In this document: positions 1 to 11,456 of the stretch, piece by piece
How positions within the stretch are numbered: the first letter of the stretch is position 1
Layout: every line of letters begins with the position of its first letter
NCBI GenBank assembly: GCA_035651755.1
Contig: DASRFA010000043.1
Location: forward strand, 186,001-250,000
Length of the DNA stretch: 64,000 bases
DNA from: DASRFA01 sp035651755
GTDB taxonomy: Bacteria; Desulfobacterota; Binatia; UBA12015
Direction: 5' to 3'
The notes under the pieces: model-generated
What the model saw: only the letters and a program-made list of their open reading frames with translations
What the model was told of the DNA's origin: nothing
The model's database searches: none
Position numbers and translations under genes: made by a program

Positions 1-38
1 GGACCACGGCTCGCACGGCCAGGAAGGCGCGCGCGGGG

Positions 39-590
39 TCAGTCGCGCGGCGGCTGCTTCTGGAGCTTCCGCTGGAGCGACCGGCGGTGGAGGCCGAGCC
101 GCCGCGCCGCGACGGTGACGTTGCCGCCACAGTCGTCGAGCACGCGATGGATGTGCTCCCACTCGGCGCGCGCGAGCGACGGCGTCGCGGGCTCCGCGCT
201 GGTCGCCGGTCCGCCGGCCGGCGACGCCGCGGACGGCGCTCCGCCGCGCTCGAACGCGGCGAGCACCTCGTCGGCGTCGGCGGGCTTGTGGAGGTAGTGC
301 GTCGCGCCCAGGCGGATCGCCTCGATCGCGGTCGCGATGCTGCCGTAGCCGGTCAGGACGACGATCCGCATCGACTCGTCGAGCGCGAGCAGCTCGCGCA
401 CGAGGTCGAGGCCGCTCCGTCCCGGCATGCGGAGGTCGACGACCGCGAGCTCGGGCGGGTGCGCGGTCGCGGCGGCGACGGCCTCGTCGCCGTCGGCGGC
501 GGTTGCGACCTCGTGGCCGCGATCGCGAAAGGCGCGCGCCAGGCGCTCGCGCAGGACGCGATCGTCGTCGACGACGAGGATCGTGCTCAT
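39..590 (-). CDS. regA: RegA/PrrA/ActR-type response regulator
   Basis: This 183-residue protein is a two-domain redox response regulator, the likely output partner of the kinase at 607-1962. An N-terminal receiver domain (about residues 3-115) has the acidic pair in VVDDD, the phospho-acceptor Asp52 in VVDLRMPG, Thr80 and Lys102 in LHKP. An Ala/Pro/Ser linker (about 117-138) follows. The C-terminal Fis-type helix-turn-helix (about 143-180, NVTVAARRLGLHRRSLQRKL) is the arrangement and length typical of RegA. It lies 16 bases after the kinase stop, so the two are probably co-transcribed. In the family RegA binds DNA to switch respiratory and carbon-fixation genes with quinone redox state. The targets here are unknown; the oxidase operon at 31 kb is only a plausible candidate. 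Confidence 0.93.
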   Translation of the reverse strand: MSTILVVDDDRVLRERLARAFRDRGHEVATAADGDEAVAAATAHPPELAVVDLRMPGRSGLDLVRELLALDESMRIVVLTGYGSIATAIEAIRLGATHYLHKPADADEVLAAFERGGAPSAASPAGGPATSAEPATPSLARAEWEHIHRVLDDCGGNVTVAARRLGLHRRSLQRKLQKQPPRD

Positions 591-606
591 CGCCCGCGCC
601 GTCGCT

Positions 607-1962
607 TCACGCGGCGTCGCGCGCAGCCGGCGTGCGGGTCGCGCCGGCGTGCGCCGCGTTCCCGCCGGTCGGACCGGGAAGCGACAGCACCGCGGTCGTT
701 CCGCCTTGCGGTGGAGAGGCGATCTGGATCGCGCCGCCGATGCGCTCGAGCACGTCGCGCGCGAGGAAGAGCCCGAGACCCATGCCCTTCCCGGTCGGCT
801 TGGTCGTGAAGAAGGGCTCGAAGGCGCGCGCGAGGACGGCGGGCTCCATGCCGGCGCCGCGATCGCTCACGGCGATCCGCCAGCGCGCGCCCTCGCACGT
901 CGCCCGGACGTCGACACGGCCGTCGGGGGGCGACGCCTGGAGCGCATTCTTGACGACGGCGCGGAGCGCCTGCGCGACCGCGCGCGGCGGCACGACGACC
1001 TCCACGGACGGCGGCCCGTCGACCGCGACCGCGACCCGGCGCGCGTCCGCGAGCCCGTCGAGCGCGCGCTCGACGAGCGCCGCCACGCCGACCGCCGCGA
1101 AGTCCTCCCCGGTGCTCTCGCCGGCGTCCGCCGCCATCTGGATCAGGATCGTCCGGCAGCGCTCGACCTGCTCGCGGATGAGGCGAACGTCCGCGGCCGC
1201 ATCCGCCGACAGGCGCGCGAGCTCGCGCTCGAGCTCGCGCGCGACGACGGCGATCGTCGAGAGCGGCGTCGAGAGCTCGTGGGCGGCGCCCGCGGCCAGG
1301 GTCGCGAGCGACGCGAGTCGCTCGGCGCGCGCCGCCGCCGCGCGCGCTTCCGCGAGCTCGCGCTCGCGGCCGGCGAGCGCTCGGCTCACGCGCTGCACGA
1401 AGTACACGATGAAGGTCGCGGCGACGCCGAACGCGACCCACATGCCCTCGAGGTGGAGCCGCAGGTCCCCGCCGTGCCCCATCGCGTGCCCGCCGAGGTC
1501 CGACGGCAATCCCTCGACCGGGCGAAGGAAGAGCGCGCCGAAGCACGCGAGCGCGAGCGCCACGAGCGACCACGTCCAGGCCGGAGGCAGCACGACCGCC
1601 GCGAGCGCGATGTTGACGAGATAGAGCGAGGTGAACGGGTTCGACGCTCCGCCCGAGACCTCGAAGAGCCCGGTCAGCAGCAGCACGTCGAGCGCCATGA
1701 CGCCCGCGACGACCGCGTCCGGAACGCGGCGCGCGCGGCGCAGCCACGCCGCGCACGCGAGGTTGCTCGCCGCCTCGACTGCGACGAGCAAGTGCAGCGG
1801 CACGAGCGCGAGCTCGACGGCGAGCCAGAGGCTCGCGATCCAGATCGTCGCGAGCTGGCCGGCGATCGCGACCCAGCGGAGACGCACGAGCCACTGGAGG
1901 TTGATGCGCGCAGGCTCCGCGGCCGTCGCGGCGCTCGCTGCGGGAATCTCCCGGTCGGACAT
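607..1962 (-). CDS. regB: RegB/PrrB-type redox-sensing membrane histidine kinase
   Basis: This 451-residue sensor kinase should phosphorylate the adjacent RegA. It has about six membrane segments (residues 25-190), with the quinone-binding signature GGASNPF at 104-110. The dimerisation/phosphoacceptor helix carries His228 in AAHELSTPLSTI, and the ATPase domain has Asn339 and the glycine motifs SDRGAGM and GKGMGLGLFL. Cys269, in ERCRTIL, lies where RegB proteins carry the redox-active cysteine, so both known sensing sites appear present. The ATG at 1962 was chosen because the reading frame upstream is Arg-rich and unlike the family. The C-terminal 20 residues after the last beta strand are low complexity. 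It is translated ahead of regA. Confidence 0.92.
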   Translation of the reverse strand: MSDREIPAASAATAAEPARINLQWLVRLRWVAIAGQLATIWIASLWLAVELALVPLHLLVAVEAASNLACAAWLRRARRVPDAVVAGVMALDVLLLTGLFEVSGGASNPFTSLYLVNIALAAVVLPPAWTWSLVALALACFGALFLRPVEGLPSDLGGHAMGHGGDLRLHLEGMWVAFGVAATFIVYFVQRVSRALAGRERELAEARAAAARAERLASLATLAAGAAHELSTPLSTIAVVARELERELARLSADAAADVRLIREQVERCRTILIQMAADAGESTGEDFAAVGVAALVERALDGLADARRVAVAVDGPPSVEVVVPPRAVAQALRAVVKNALQASPPDGRVDVRATCEGARWRIAVSDRGAGMEPAVLARAFEPFFTTKPTGKGMGLGLFLARDVLERIGGAIQIASPPQGGTTAVLSLPGPTGGNAAHAGATRTPAARDAA

Positions 1963-1988
1963 GACGTCGAGGAGTAGCGCGCCCCGCG

Positions 1989-3026
1989 CTAGAAGCGCCA
2001 GACGACCGCGCCGCGCAGGCGGAAGTCGGGCACGATCTGGAGCGACGTGTCGTTCTGCACGACCGGCAGGTCCGCCTCGATGTCCAGGCTCACGTTCGCG
2101 CCCCACGTGAAGTCGATGCCGGGGCCGACGTAGAGCGTCGTCACCGCAGTGTCGTCGAGCTTGTGGCCCGCCTGGTGGTCGTTGCCCTTGGTCTCGCCCG
2201 AGAGCAGAGCCTGGACGCCGAGCGTGTAGCCGTGCTCGAGCCAGACGTAGTAGCCGGGCCCGCCGAGCCAGCTCAGGTCGTTCGCGAACTCGTACTCGAA
2301 GGCGCCCTCGGTGGTGATCTTGTACTGCGCGGAGACGGTCGTGAAGAAGCGGTCGTAGCTCCAGTACAGGTTTCCGCCGACGATGCCGTCGACCGAGCCG
2401 GAGCCGAACGTGAGGTCGTGGCCGTGGACGCCGCTCGGCGTCTCGTGCTCGTGGTCCGCATGCTGCGGGCGCGCGAGGCCAGCCTCCGCTTCACCGCCGC
2501 CTCCGCCTTCCTGGAGCTCCTCCTTCAGGAAGCCGGCGTCGCCGGTCGGGAGCTCGAGGCCGCCGAGGAGCCCGAAGCGGAAGACGCCGGTGTCGGAGAC
2601 GGCATCGAACGCGAGGACGTTTCCGATCAGCGTCAAGTCGCCGATGCCGCCGCGCGTGCTCTCCTGGATCTCGCCGTCGCCGACGACGCGCCGCCACGAC
2701 TTGACGAGGATCGGAAGATTCACCTGCAGGCCGAAGCGGCGGTTGAACTGGTAGCCCGCGAACACCTGGGTGTTCGAGCTGTAGAGGTGCTCGCCGAAGA
2801 CGTTCGGAACCTCGTGACCGTCGATCCGCTCGGTCGTGTACTGCGTGTACTGCTCGGCGACGCCGAGGCGCACGCCGGTCCGGCCCTCGAGCTCCTCGGT
2901 CGCCGTGTAGATCGCGCACAGGTCGCACGCGAGGGCGACGGACGGGATCGCAGTGAGGGCGGCCGCGACGAACGCGCAGGCCGACGTCCGGCGGAGCCGG
3001 ATGTTGAAGCGACGGGCGGAACGCAT
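1989..3026 (-). CDS. Predicted outer-membrane beta-barrel protein with N-terminal CxxC motif
   Basis: This 345-residue secreted protein begins with a signal peptide ending near VALAC. The predicted mature N-terminus starts with CDLCAIYTA, a CxxC motif. The rest alternates aromatic and polar residues in short beta strands and ends in WRF, the terminal aromatic signature of outer-membrane barrels. An acidic, Gly/His-rich loop (about residues 175-205, containing HADHEHE and HGHD) could bind metal. I do not recognise a named function; the profile resembles the broad transporter/MetA-like outer-membrane class. ATG 3026 has a GAGGA Shine-Dalgarno-like sequence upstream. It lies just upstream of regB on the same strand, so a shared transcript is possible. 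Confidence 0.75.
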   Translation of the reverse strand: MRSARRFNIRLRRTSACAFVAAALTAIPSVALACDLCAIYTATEELEGRTGVRLGVAEQYTQYTTERIDGHEVPNVFGEHLYSSNTQVFAGYQFNRRFGLQVNLPILVKSWRRVVGDGEIQESTRGGIGDLTLIGNVLAFDAVSDTGVFRFGLLGGLELPTGDAGFLKEELQEGGGGGEAEAGLARPQHADHEHETPSGVHGHDLTFGSGSVDGIVGGNLYWSYDRFFTTVSAQYKITTEGAFEYEFANDLSWLGGPGYYVWLEHGYTLGVQALLSGETKGNDHQAGHKLDDTAVTTLYVGPGIDFTWGANVSLDIEADLPVVQNDTSLQIVPDFRLRGAVVWRF

Positions 3027-3220
3027 CGTGTCCTCGGGGTTCGCATCCGTCGCGAGACACCCGAGCGTCACGCTGCCGGCGCGGATCTCACGAGACCATT
3101 CGTACCGGCGCCCGCCCGAGGATCAACGCGACAAGTTGTCGCAGCGATCGCCCGAGCGATGTCTCCCCTCGCCCTAGCCGGCAAAGCCGGCCAGGGTCCC
3201 ACTCCCCGGGTCGCTTCGCT

Positions 3221-3241
3221 CCGCGCGCGCTTCGCGCGCGG
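3221..3241 (-). terminator. GC hairpin downstream of the alcohol dehydrogenase gene
   Basis: Nine-base arms CCGCGCGCG and CGCGCGCGG pair around a 3-base loop, ten bases past the stop of the minus-strand dehydrogenase. A second small hairpin (GCCGGC, AAA loop, GCCGGC) follows near 3178-3192. There is no U-tract, so intrinsic termination is uncertain. The rest of 3027-3250 shows no gene. Confidence 0.4.
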
Positions 3242-3250
3242 TTCCCCCCG

Positions 3251-4504
3251 CTACGCGAAGGCGAAGAGCACTTTGACCGCTCCCGATTCGCCCTGCTCGT
3301 GCGCGGCGCGGAACGCGTCCCGGTAGTCGTCGAGGCGGAAGCGATGCGTGAGGATCGGCGTGAGGTCGATGCGCTCGTCGCGGACGAGGTCGAAGTAGTG
3401 CCGCATCGCGTGCTGGCGCTTCCCGTTCCACTCCTCGACCCCGAAGGCGTTCGAGCCGACGAGGTTCACCTCCTTGAAGTAGTGCGGCGACCACTCGAAG
3501 CGGGCCGGCGTGTCGACACCGGACATCACCACGGTCGAGCGCGGGCCCGCGATCCGGATCGCGACCCCGACGCTTTCGGGAGTCCCGACCGTGTTGTAGA
3601 CGACCCGGACGCCGCGCGCGCCGTGCAGCATCGGCAGGCCGCCCGTGCCCTCGATCGGCGGCAGCACCTCGCGCGCGCCCGTGATCTCGGCGAAGCGCTC
3701 GATGATCCCCTCCACCGGCCGCCACGGCACGACTTCGATCGCGCCGAGCCGGCGCGCGAGCTCGGCCTGGTGGTCGAAGCGCGCGATCGCGTAGATCCGG
3801 ACGCCCGGGAAGAGCTTGTTCAGGATCTCGATCGCGCACATCCCGAGCGTGCCGCAGCCGTACACCACGACGATGTCGCCGGGCGCTGGCGGGTGCCACA
3901 GCACGGAGTGGAGGCTCACCGAGAACGGATCGGCGAGCACCGCTTCCTCGTCCGTCACGCCGTCCGGCACCGGGATCGCCATCGACTCGTGCGCCGGGAG
4001 GACCGGCGCGTAGCCGCCCGAGGCGTCGCGACACGTGCCGGTGTGGATTCCGGGCGCGAGCCGACCGCGCTTGAAGTTGACGCACAGAGAGAACTGGCCG
4101 TCGGCGCACATCTCGCAGACGGGCGCGATGCCGCGCGGGGCGCACGAGAGCCACGGGTTCAGCACCACGCGCTGGCCCGGCCGCACCTGCGTCACCGCCG
4201 GCCCGACGCGGTCGACCGTCCCGACGACCTCGTGCCCCATCACCTGCGGGAACGACGCCAGCGTCGCGAGCGGGCTGTCGATGCCCTCGAAGTCGATGAA
4301 GACCTGCTTCGTGTCGCTGCCGCAGATGCCGCAGAGCCGCGTCCTGATGAGCACCCAGTCGTCGAACGGCGGCGCGGCGAGGTCCGGGACGTCCCGGAGG
4401 CGGAGCGGCGAGTGCTCGCCGAGGAAGGCCTCCTTGCTGGAGCTCGCCTCCTGGATGAGGTGGATGATGTCCTCGGCGTTGACGTCGTAGACGAGCGCCT
4501 TCAT
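3251..4504 (-). CDS. Zinc-dependent medium-chain alcohol dehydrogenase
   Basis: A 417-residue MDR-family dehydrogenase. The catalytic zinc site is suggested by CGICGSD (residues about 58-64) and GHE (about 89-91). Structural-zinc-like cysteines occur in CEMCADGQFSLC. A Rossmann segment reads VVVYGCGTLGMCA, followed by a nucleotide-specificity region. The family oxidises alcohols or reduces aldehydes with NAD(P)H; the substrate cannot be read from sequence. Its ATG overlaps the stop of the upstream SDR gene (ATGA), with GGAGG six bases ahead inside that gene, so it is translationally coupled. With the SDR and CoA-transferase it forms a three-gene operon likely to process a CoA-activated alcohol or carbonyl compound. 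Confidence 0.88.
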   Translation of the reverse strand: MKALVYDVNAEDIIHLIQEASSSKEAFLGEHSPLRLRDVPDLAAPPFDDWVLIRTRLCGICGSDTKQVFIDFEGIDSPLATLASFPQVMGHEVVGTVDRVGPAVTQVRPGQRVVLNPWLSCAPRGIAPVCEMCADGQFSLCVNFKRGRLAPGIHTGTCRDASGGYAPVLPAHESMAIPVPDGVTDEEAVLADPFSVSLHSVLWHPPAPGDIVVVYGCGTLGMCAIEILNKLFPGVRIYAIARFDHQAELARRLGAIEVVPWRPVEGIIERFAEITGAREVLPPIEGTGGLPMLHGARGVRVVYNTVGTPESVGVAIRIAGPRSTVVMSGVDTPARFEWSPHYFKEVNLVGSNAFGVEEWNGKRQHAMRHYFDLVRDERIDLTPILTHRFRLDDYRDAFRAAHEQGESGAVKVLFAFA

Positions 4505-5289
4505 CGCGAACCTCCGGTCTCCGTCTCGGCGAGCAGCTCCCGGCTGTAGAGCACGCGGCCGGTGACCCCGCTCGCGTCCTGACCGGCGAGCATCACGGCG
4601 GCGCGCCCCATGAGCTCGGGCGCCTCCACGTACTCGTCCGGGATCTTCGCGCCGCCGCTCGCGAACGCCCAGCCTTCGGTCAGCACGACGCCGCTCGGCG
4701 CGAGGCAGTTGACCGCGATCCCGTCGGTGCGGCACTCGCTCGCGAGGCCCAGGTAGAGCCGCTCGATGGCCGCCTTCGAGACCCAGTAGGCGTTGCTGCC
4801 GCCGCCCTTCGCGGCGTCGGTCATGAGGACGCCGTTGGTCGTGATCGCGATCAGGCTCCCGGAGCGCTGCGCGCGCATCGTCGGCAGGACCGCCTTCGTG
4901 AAGAGGAAGGTGCCTCCGAGGTTGACGCGCTGGACGAGCTCCCAGCGCTTGAGCGGCGTGTCGGCGATCTTCGCGAGCCACATCACGCCCGCGTTGTTGA
5001 TCAGGCAATCGATCCGACCGAAGCGCTCGATGGTGCGCTCGACGCAGGCCGCGACGCTCTCCTCGCTGGTCACGTCGCACGCGACCGCGAGCGCTCGGCC
5101 GCCGGCGCGCTCGATGCGCTCCGCGACGGAATGGATCGTGCCCGGGAGCTTCGGGTTGTCCTCGGTGGAGCGCGCCGCGATGACGACCGCCGAGCCCGCG
5201 TCCGCGAGCGCGACCGCCATGTTCCGCCCGATGCCGCGCGACGCGCCGGTCACGATCGCGACCTTGCCGTCGAGCCGCGACGAGGTCAC
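4501..5289 (-). CDS. Short-chain dehydrogenase/reductase (SDR)
   Basis: A 262-residue classical SDR. The N-terminal cofactor motif is TGASRGIG and the NNAG motif is present (LINNAGVMW). The catalytic Tyr and Lys are in NAYWVSKAA, preceded by the Ser/Thr-rich strand. The length is normal for single-domain SDRs. The Arg after the cofactor beta strand (AARSTE) hints at NADP preference, but this is weak. The GTG start at 5289 overlaps the stop of the CoA-transferase (GTGA) and its own stop overlaps the dehydrogenase start (ATGA), so all three are tightly coupled. The substrate is probably a hydroxyacyl or keto intermediate of the same pathway (inference). Confidence 0.9.
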   Translation of the reverse strand: MTSSRLDGKVAIVTGASRGIGRNMAVALADAGSAVVIAARSTEDNPKLPGTIHSVAERIERAGGRALAVACDVTSEESVAACVERTIERFGRIDCLINNAGVMWLAKIADTPLKRWELVQRVNLGGTFLFTKAVLPTMRAQRSGSLIAITTNGVLMTDAAKGGGSNAYWVSKAAIERLYLGLASECRTDGIAVNCLAPSGVVLTEGWAFASGGAKIPDEYVEAPELMGRAAVMLAGQDASGVTGRVLYSRELLAETETGGSR

Positions 5290-6494
5290 GAGATGACGCC
5301 CTGCTCTTTCCAGCCGCCGATCTCCTCCCAGGAGCAGCCGAGGTCCAGCAGCACGGCTTCCGTGTCGGCACCGCACTCGGGTGCGTGGTTCCGAACGACC
5401 GGCGGCTCGCTGTTGAACTGCACCGGGCTCGCGGAGACCCGGACGCGGCCGTGCTCCGGGTGGTCGACGTCGAGGATGTAGCCGTTCGCGGCGACCTGCG
5501 GGTCGTCCACGACCTCGAGCGGCGTCTGGAGCGGCCCCCAGATGCACTCGGACGCGTTCAGGAGATCGCGCCAGTGGTCGCGCGGCTGCGATCGGAACAT
5601 CGCGCGCAGCTCCTCGAGGAGCGCCGGCCCGTTCTGGGCGCGCTCGGCGTCCGGGTTGAAGCGCGGGTCGGCGAGCAGGTCGTCGCGCCGGACCGCCTTG
5701 CAGAAGATCGGCCAGAAGCGGTTGTGCTGCAGCATCATCAGCACGAGCCACTTGCCGTCGCCGCACTGGTAGTTCGCGACTAGCGGGTTCGGCGTCCCGC
5801 CCGAGCCGCCCTTCGGGAGCTCGAAGCCGTACGTCATCGCCGCGACGATGTCGGGCGCGATCATCCACACCGCCTCGCCGAGGAGCGAGACGTCGACGTC
5901 GATGCCCTGGCCGGTGCGCTCCCGGTGGAAGAGCGCACCCGCGATGCCGCCGGCGAGGAACATGCCGCCCGTGAAGTCGCCGAACGCGGGCCGCTGCTGG
6001 ACGAAGGTCTGTCCGGGCGGCGTCAGCACGTCGCACACGCCGCCGCGCGCCCAGAACGAGAGGCCGTCGTATCCGCCGCGGTTGGCGTCCGGACCCCTCT
6101 GCCCCTGTCCGTGCCCCTTGGCGTAGATCAGGCGCGGGTTCCGCTTGCGAAGGTCCTCGGCCGTGATGCCGAGGCGCTCGCGCGCCTCCGGCAGGAAGTT
6201 CGTCAAGAATACGTCGGACGTCTCGACCAGGCGGTAGAGGAGGTCGCGCCCGGCGGGCTTGGTGAAGTCGATGCCGACGCTCCGCTTGTTCCGGAAGAGC
6301 TGCTCGACGAAGAAGTTGACGCCCTTGGCGCCCGGGATCATGCCCGACGTGATCAGCCCCCGGATCGAGTCGCCGCGCGCCGGGTGCTCGATCTTGATGA
6401 TCTCCGCCCCCCAGTCCCCGAGCGCGGTCGCGCACGACGGCACGAAGCCCCACTCGGACACCTCGAGGATCCGTATGCCCTTGAGAACGTCCAT
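5286..6494 (-). CDS. CaiB/BaiF family (class III) CoA-transferase
   Basis: A 402-residue class III CoA-transferase, first gene of a three-gene operon. The N-terminal LKGIRILEVSEWG and GAEIIKIEHPARGD are characteristic, as is the Asp-containing GGYDGLSFWARGG region where the family forms its acyl-enzyme anhydride. These enzymes move CoA between carboxylic acids and activate many catabolic substrates. ATG 6494 is preferred over an earlier one at 6515 because GGGAGG sits five bases upstream. The foldback repeat at 6635-6780 lies upstream, so the promoter must be within or near 6495-6640; no convincing hexamers were seen. The specific acid is unknown. Confidence 0.9.
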   Translation of the reverse strand: MDVLKGIRILEVSEWGFVPSCATALGDWGAEIIKIEHPARGDSIRGLITSGMIPGAKGVNFFVEQLFRNKRSVGIDFTKPAGRDLLYRLVETSDVFLTNFLPEARERLGITAEDLRKRNPRLIYAKGHGQGQRGPDANRGGYDGLSFWARGGVCDVLTPPGQTFVQQRPAFGDFTGGMFLAGGIAGALFHRERTGQGIDVDVSLLGEAVWMIAPDIVAAMTYGFELPKGGSGGTPNPLVANYQCGDGKWLVLMMLQHNRFWPIFCKAVRRDDLLADPRFNPDAERAQNGPALLEELRAMFRSQPRDHWRDLLNASECIWGPLQTPLEVVDDPQVAANGYILDVDHPEHGRVRVSASPVQFNSEPPVVRNHAPECGADTEAVLLDLGCSWEEIGGWKEQGVIS

Positions 6495-6634
6495 CGAACC
6501 TCCCGTGGCGCCCAACTGAGCACGGATCCCGCGACGGCGACAACCCCGTCCGGAGGCCTGGGGTGCCCGTCCTCATGGGACTCCGACTTGTCACGCGCAC
6601 GGGGGTCGAATTCACGTCGGTCGGCACCAGCGCA

Positions 6635-6780
6635 GCCGAAGGCGTGTTTGCGGGCAAGCGAGCGACTGTCGACCGAGCGGGACGATCGATCGCGCCCACA
6701 TTGATTCATGAAACAATCCGGCGCGCTCCACCTCCCCGCGAGCGAGACCCGGAGCGAGCGCCCGCACACACGCCTCCGGC
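6635..6780. repeat. Structured foldback repeat, copy 1
   Basis: A 146-bp intergenic element closely related to 29994-30138 in the same orientation. The flanking alignment runs about 6631-6792 against 29990-30150 with a single 1-base gap. The outer 21 bases (6635-6655) pair with 6760-6780 at 19 of 21 positions. An inner stem pairs CGCGCC (6691-6696) with GGCGCG (6720-6725) around ATTG/CAAT and a central TTCATGAA. The most conserved interior segment starts just inside the left arm (about 6651-6690). It lies between the hybrid kinase and the CoA-transferase genes, which are both on the minus strand. No reading frame of its own is credible. Confidence 0.8.
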
Positions 6781-6813
6781 GGCCCACAGGCACCCGAAAG
6801 CGAGCCGACCCAG

Positions 6814-9533
<2,720 letters not shown>

Positions 9534-9655
9534 CTCGCTCCGGCGAGCGCGGCCGGCGCCCCGGCTCTCTCGCAGCCGGATCGCGCGCGGCAGCGCGTGC
9601 CCTGACCGATAGAATCGGCGTTCGAGACCTCGCACTTGATGGAGCGCGCCGCGGA

Positions 9656-11392
9656 ATGGCCGGGTCCACCGCGGCGAGCGTGCTACAACGGCTTCCGGTG
9701 GACGGAAGCCAGGGAGAGCCGCAAGGCGTCGCGGCCACCGCCGGCGCCGCCGCCTCCGTGGCGCCCGGCGAGGCCCACGTCGCGCCCGTCGCCGCCGCGA
9801 CCGCCGCGCGGGCCGACGCGGCGACGTGGGCGCCGCTCCGCGACCCCCTGTTTCGCGATCTCTGGATCGCGTCGGTGGCGTCGAACGTCGGGACGTGGGT
9901 GCAGAGCGTCGCGGCGGTCTGGCTCATGACGTCGCTCTCGCCGTCGCCCGCCATGACCGCGCTCGTGCAGACGGCGGCGAGCCTGCCGCTCGTGATCTTC
10001 GCGCTGCCCGCCGGGGCGCTCGCCGACATGATGGATCGCCGCCGGCTGCTCCTCGCGAGCCAGTGGTGGATGCTTCTCGCGTCCGGCGCGCTCGGCTTCG
10101 CGACGCTCCACGGCTGGGTCGATCCGTGGGTCCTCCTCGGCCTCACGTTCGCGCTCGGCGTCGGTTCGGCGTTCACCGCGCCCGCGTGGCAGGCGATCAC
10201 GCTCGAGCTCGTCCCGACGTCGCAGCTACCGGCGGCGGTGGCGCTCGGATCGGCGTCGATCAACGGGGCGCGCGCGATCGGACCCGGCCTCGGCGGCGTG
10301 CTGGTCGCGGCCGTCGGGCCGGCGTTCGCGTTCCTCGCGAACGCGGCGTCCTTCGTCGGCGTGATCGCGGTCCTCTTCCGCTGGCAGCGCCGCGTCGTCG
10401 CGAGCGAGCTGCCGCGCGAGCAGGTCTTCGGCGCGATCCGCGCGGGCCTGCGCTACGTCCGGCATTCGCCCGCGCTCCACCGCATCTACGTCCGCGTCGG
10501 CCTCTTCGTGGTCGCGTCGAGCGCGCTGCTCGCGCTCCTGCCGGTGCTCGCGCGGCGAGACATGCACCAGGACGCGGCCGGGTACGGGCTTCTGCTCGCG
10601 AGCCTCGGCGTCGGCGCGGTCGGAGGCGCGGCCGCGCTGCCGCGTCTGCGCGCGGCTCTCGGCACCGATCGGCTCGTGGACGCGTCCGGCATCGGGCTCG
10701 CGATCGTGCTCGCCGCGCTCTCGTTCGTCCCGCCGTTCTGGGCGGCCACGCTCGCGCTCTTCTTCGCGGGCGTCGCATGGACGGTCCCGCTCTCGAGCCT
10801 GAACGTCGCGACCCAGACCGTCGTCCCCGGCTGGGTGCGGGCCCGCGCCCTCGCCTTCCACCTCCTGGTCCTGCAGGGAGGCCTCGCGCTCGGCGCCGCG
10901 GCGTGGGGCTGGATCGCCGATCGCACCGGGACGCCGGAAGCGCTCGCGTTCGCGGCCGCGACCCTCGTCGTCGCGACTGCGGTCGGACTCCGCGTCCGCC
11001 TGAAGCACACCGACCACCTCGACCTGAGCCCCGCGGCGCGAGCGCTTCCGAAGGAGGTCGCGGAGGCCGCCGGCTACGAGGACGGCCCGGTGCTCGTCAC
11101 GATCGAGTACCGAATCGATCCCGCGCGCGGCGACGAGTTCGCACAGGCGATGGAGGTCGTGCGCCGCATGCGAAGGCGCGGCGGCGCGTGGCGCTGGGGC
11201 CTCTTCGCGGACACGGCGGAGCCGGGCGCGTACGTGGAGTCGTTCCTGGTGGAGTCGTGGCTCGACCACCTCCGGCAGCACGAGCGCATGACGGTCCTCG
11301 ACCGCGACATCAGCGCGCGGGCGCGCGCGTTCCACGTCGGCGACGGCGACCCGATCGTGCGCCACCTGATCGCGCGCCTGCCGATCGGCTGA
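9656..11392 (+). CDS. MFS exporter (MFS_3/EntS-like) with C-terminal alpha-beta domain
   Basis: A 578-residue major facilitator of the class that includes enterobactin exporters. About 12 membrane helices span residues 65-445, with the DMMDRRRLL loop between helices 2 and 3 typical of MFS. An Ala-rich leader of about 50 residues precedes the first helix. After the last helix a soluble domain (about 470-570, VTIEYRIDPARGDEFAQA) resembles the dimeric alpha-beta barrel often fused to this family. The gene diverges from the hybrid kinase; a TAGAAT box at 9610-9615 could be a -10 element, but no clear -35 is visible. The substrate is unknown. Confidence 0.87.
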   Translation: MAGSTAASVLQRLPVDGSQGEPQGVAATAGAAASVAPGEAHVAPVAAATAARADAATWAPLRDPLFRDLWIASVASNVGTWVQSVAAVWLMTSLSPSPAMTALVQTAASLPLVIFALPAGALADMMDRRRLLLASQWWMLLASGALGFATLHGWVDPWVLLGLTFALGVGSAFTAPAWQAITLELVPTSQLPAAVALGSASINGARAIGPGLGGVLVAAVGPAFAFLANAASFVGVIAVLFRWQRRVVASELPREQVFGAIRAGLRYVRHSPALHRIYVRVGLFVVASSALLALLPVLARRDMHQDAAGYGLLLASLGVGAVGGAAALPRLRAALGTDRLVDASGIGLAIVLAALSFVPPFWAATLALFFAGVAWTVPLSSLNVATQTVVPGWVRARALAFHLLVLQGGLALGAAAWGWIADRTGTPEALAFAAATLVVATAVGLRVRLKHTDHLDLSPAARALPKEVAEAAGYEDGPVLVTIEYRIDPARGDEFAQAMEVVRRMRRRGGAWRWGLFADTAEPGAYVESFLVESWLDHLRQHERMTVLDRDISARARAFHVGDGDPIVRHLIARLPIG

Positions 11393-11456
11393 GGGGTCGG
11401 CGAGCGCCGCGAGCACCGCTGGCGCGCGCGCCCGGCCCGGCATAGAAGCAGGACTC

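Noticed and set aside
1..38. Possible end of another gene at the left edge
   Set aside because: Too short to judge; no frame or motif can be supported.
427..1977. Long plus-strand reading frame opposite the RegB gene
   Set aside because: Arg/Ala/Asp-rich shadow of the kinase on the other strand, a normal effect of very high GC; no domain is visible.
9587..9615. Full sigma-70 promoter for the MFS gene
   Set aside because: TAGAAT (9610-9615) is good but no -35 hexamer is present at a suitable distance.
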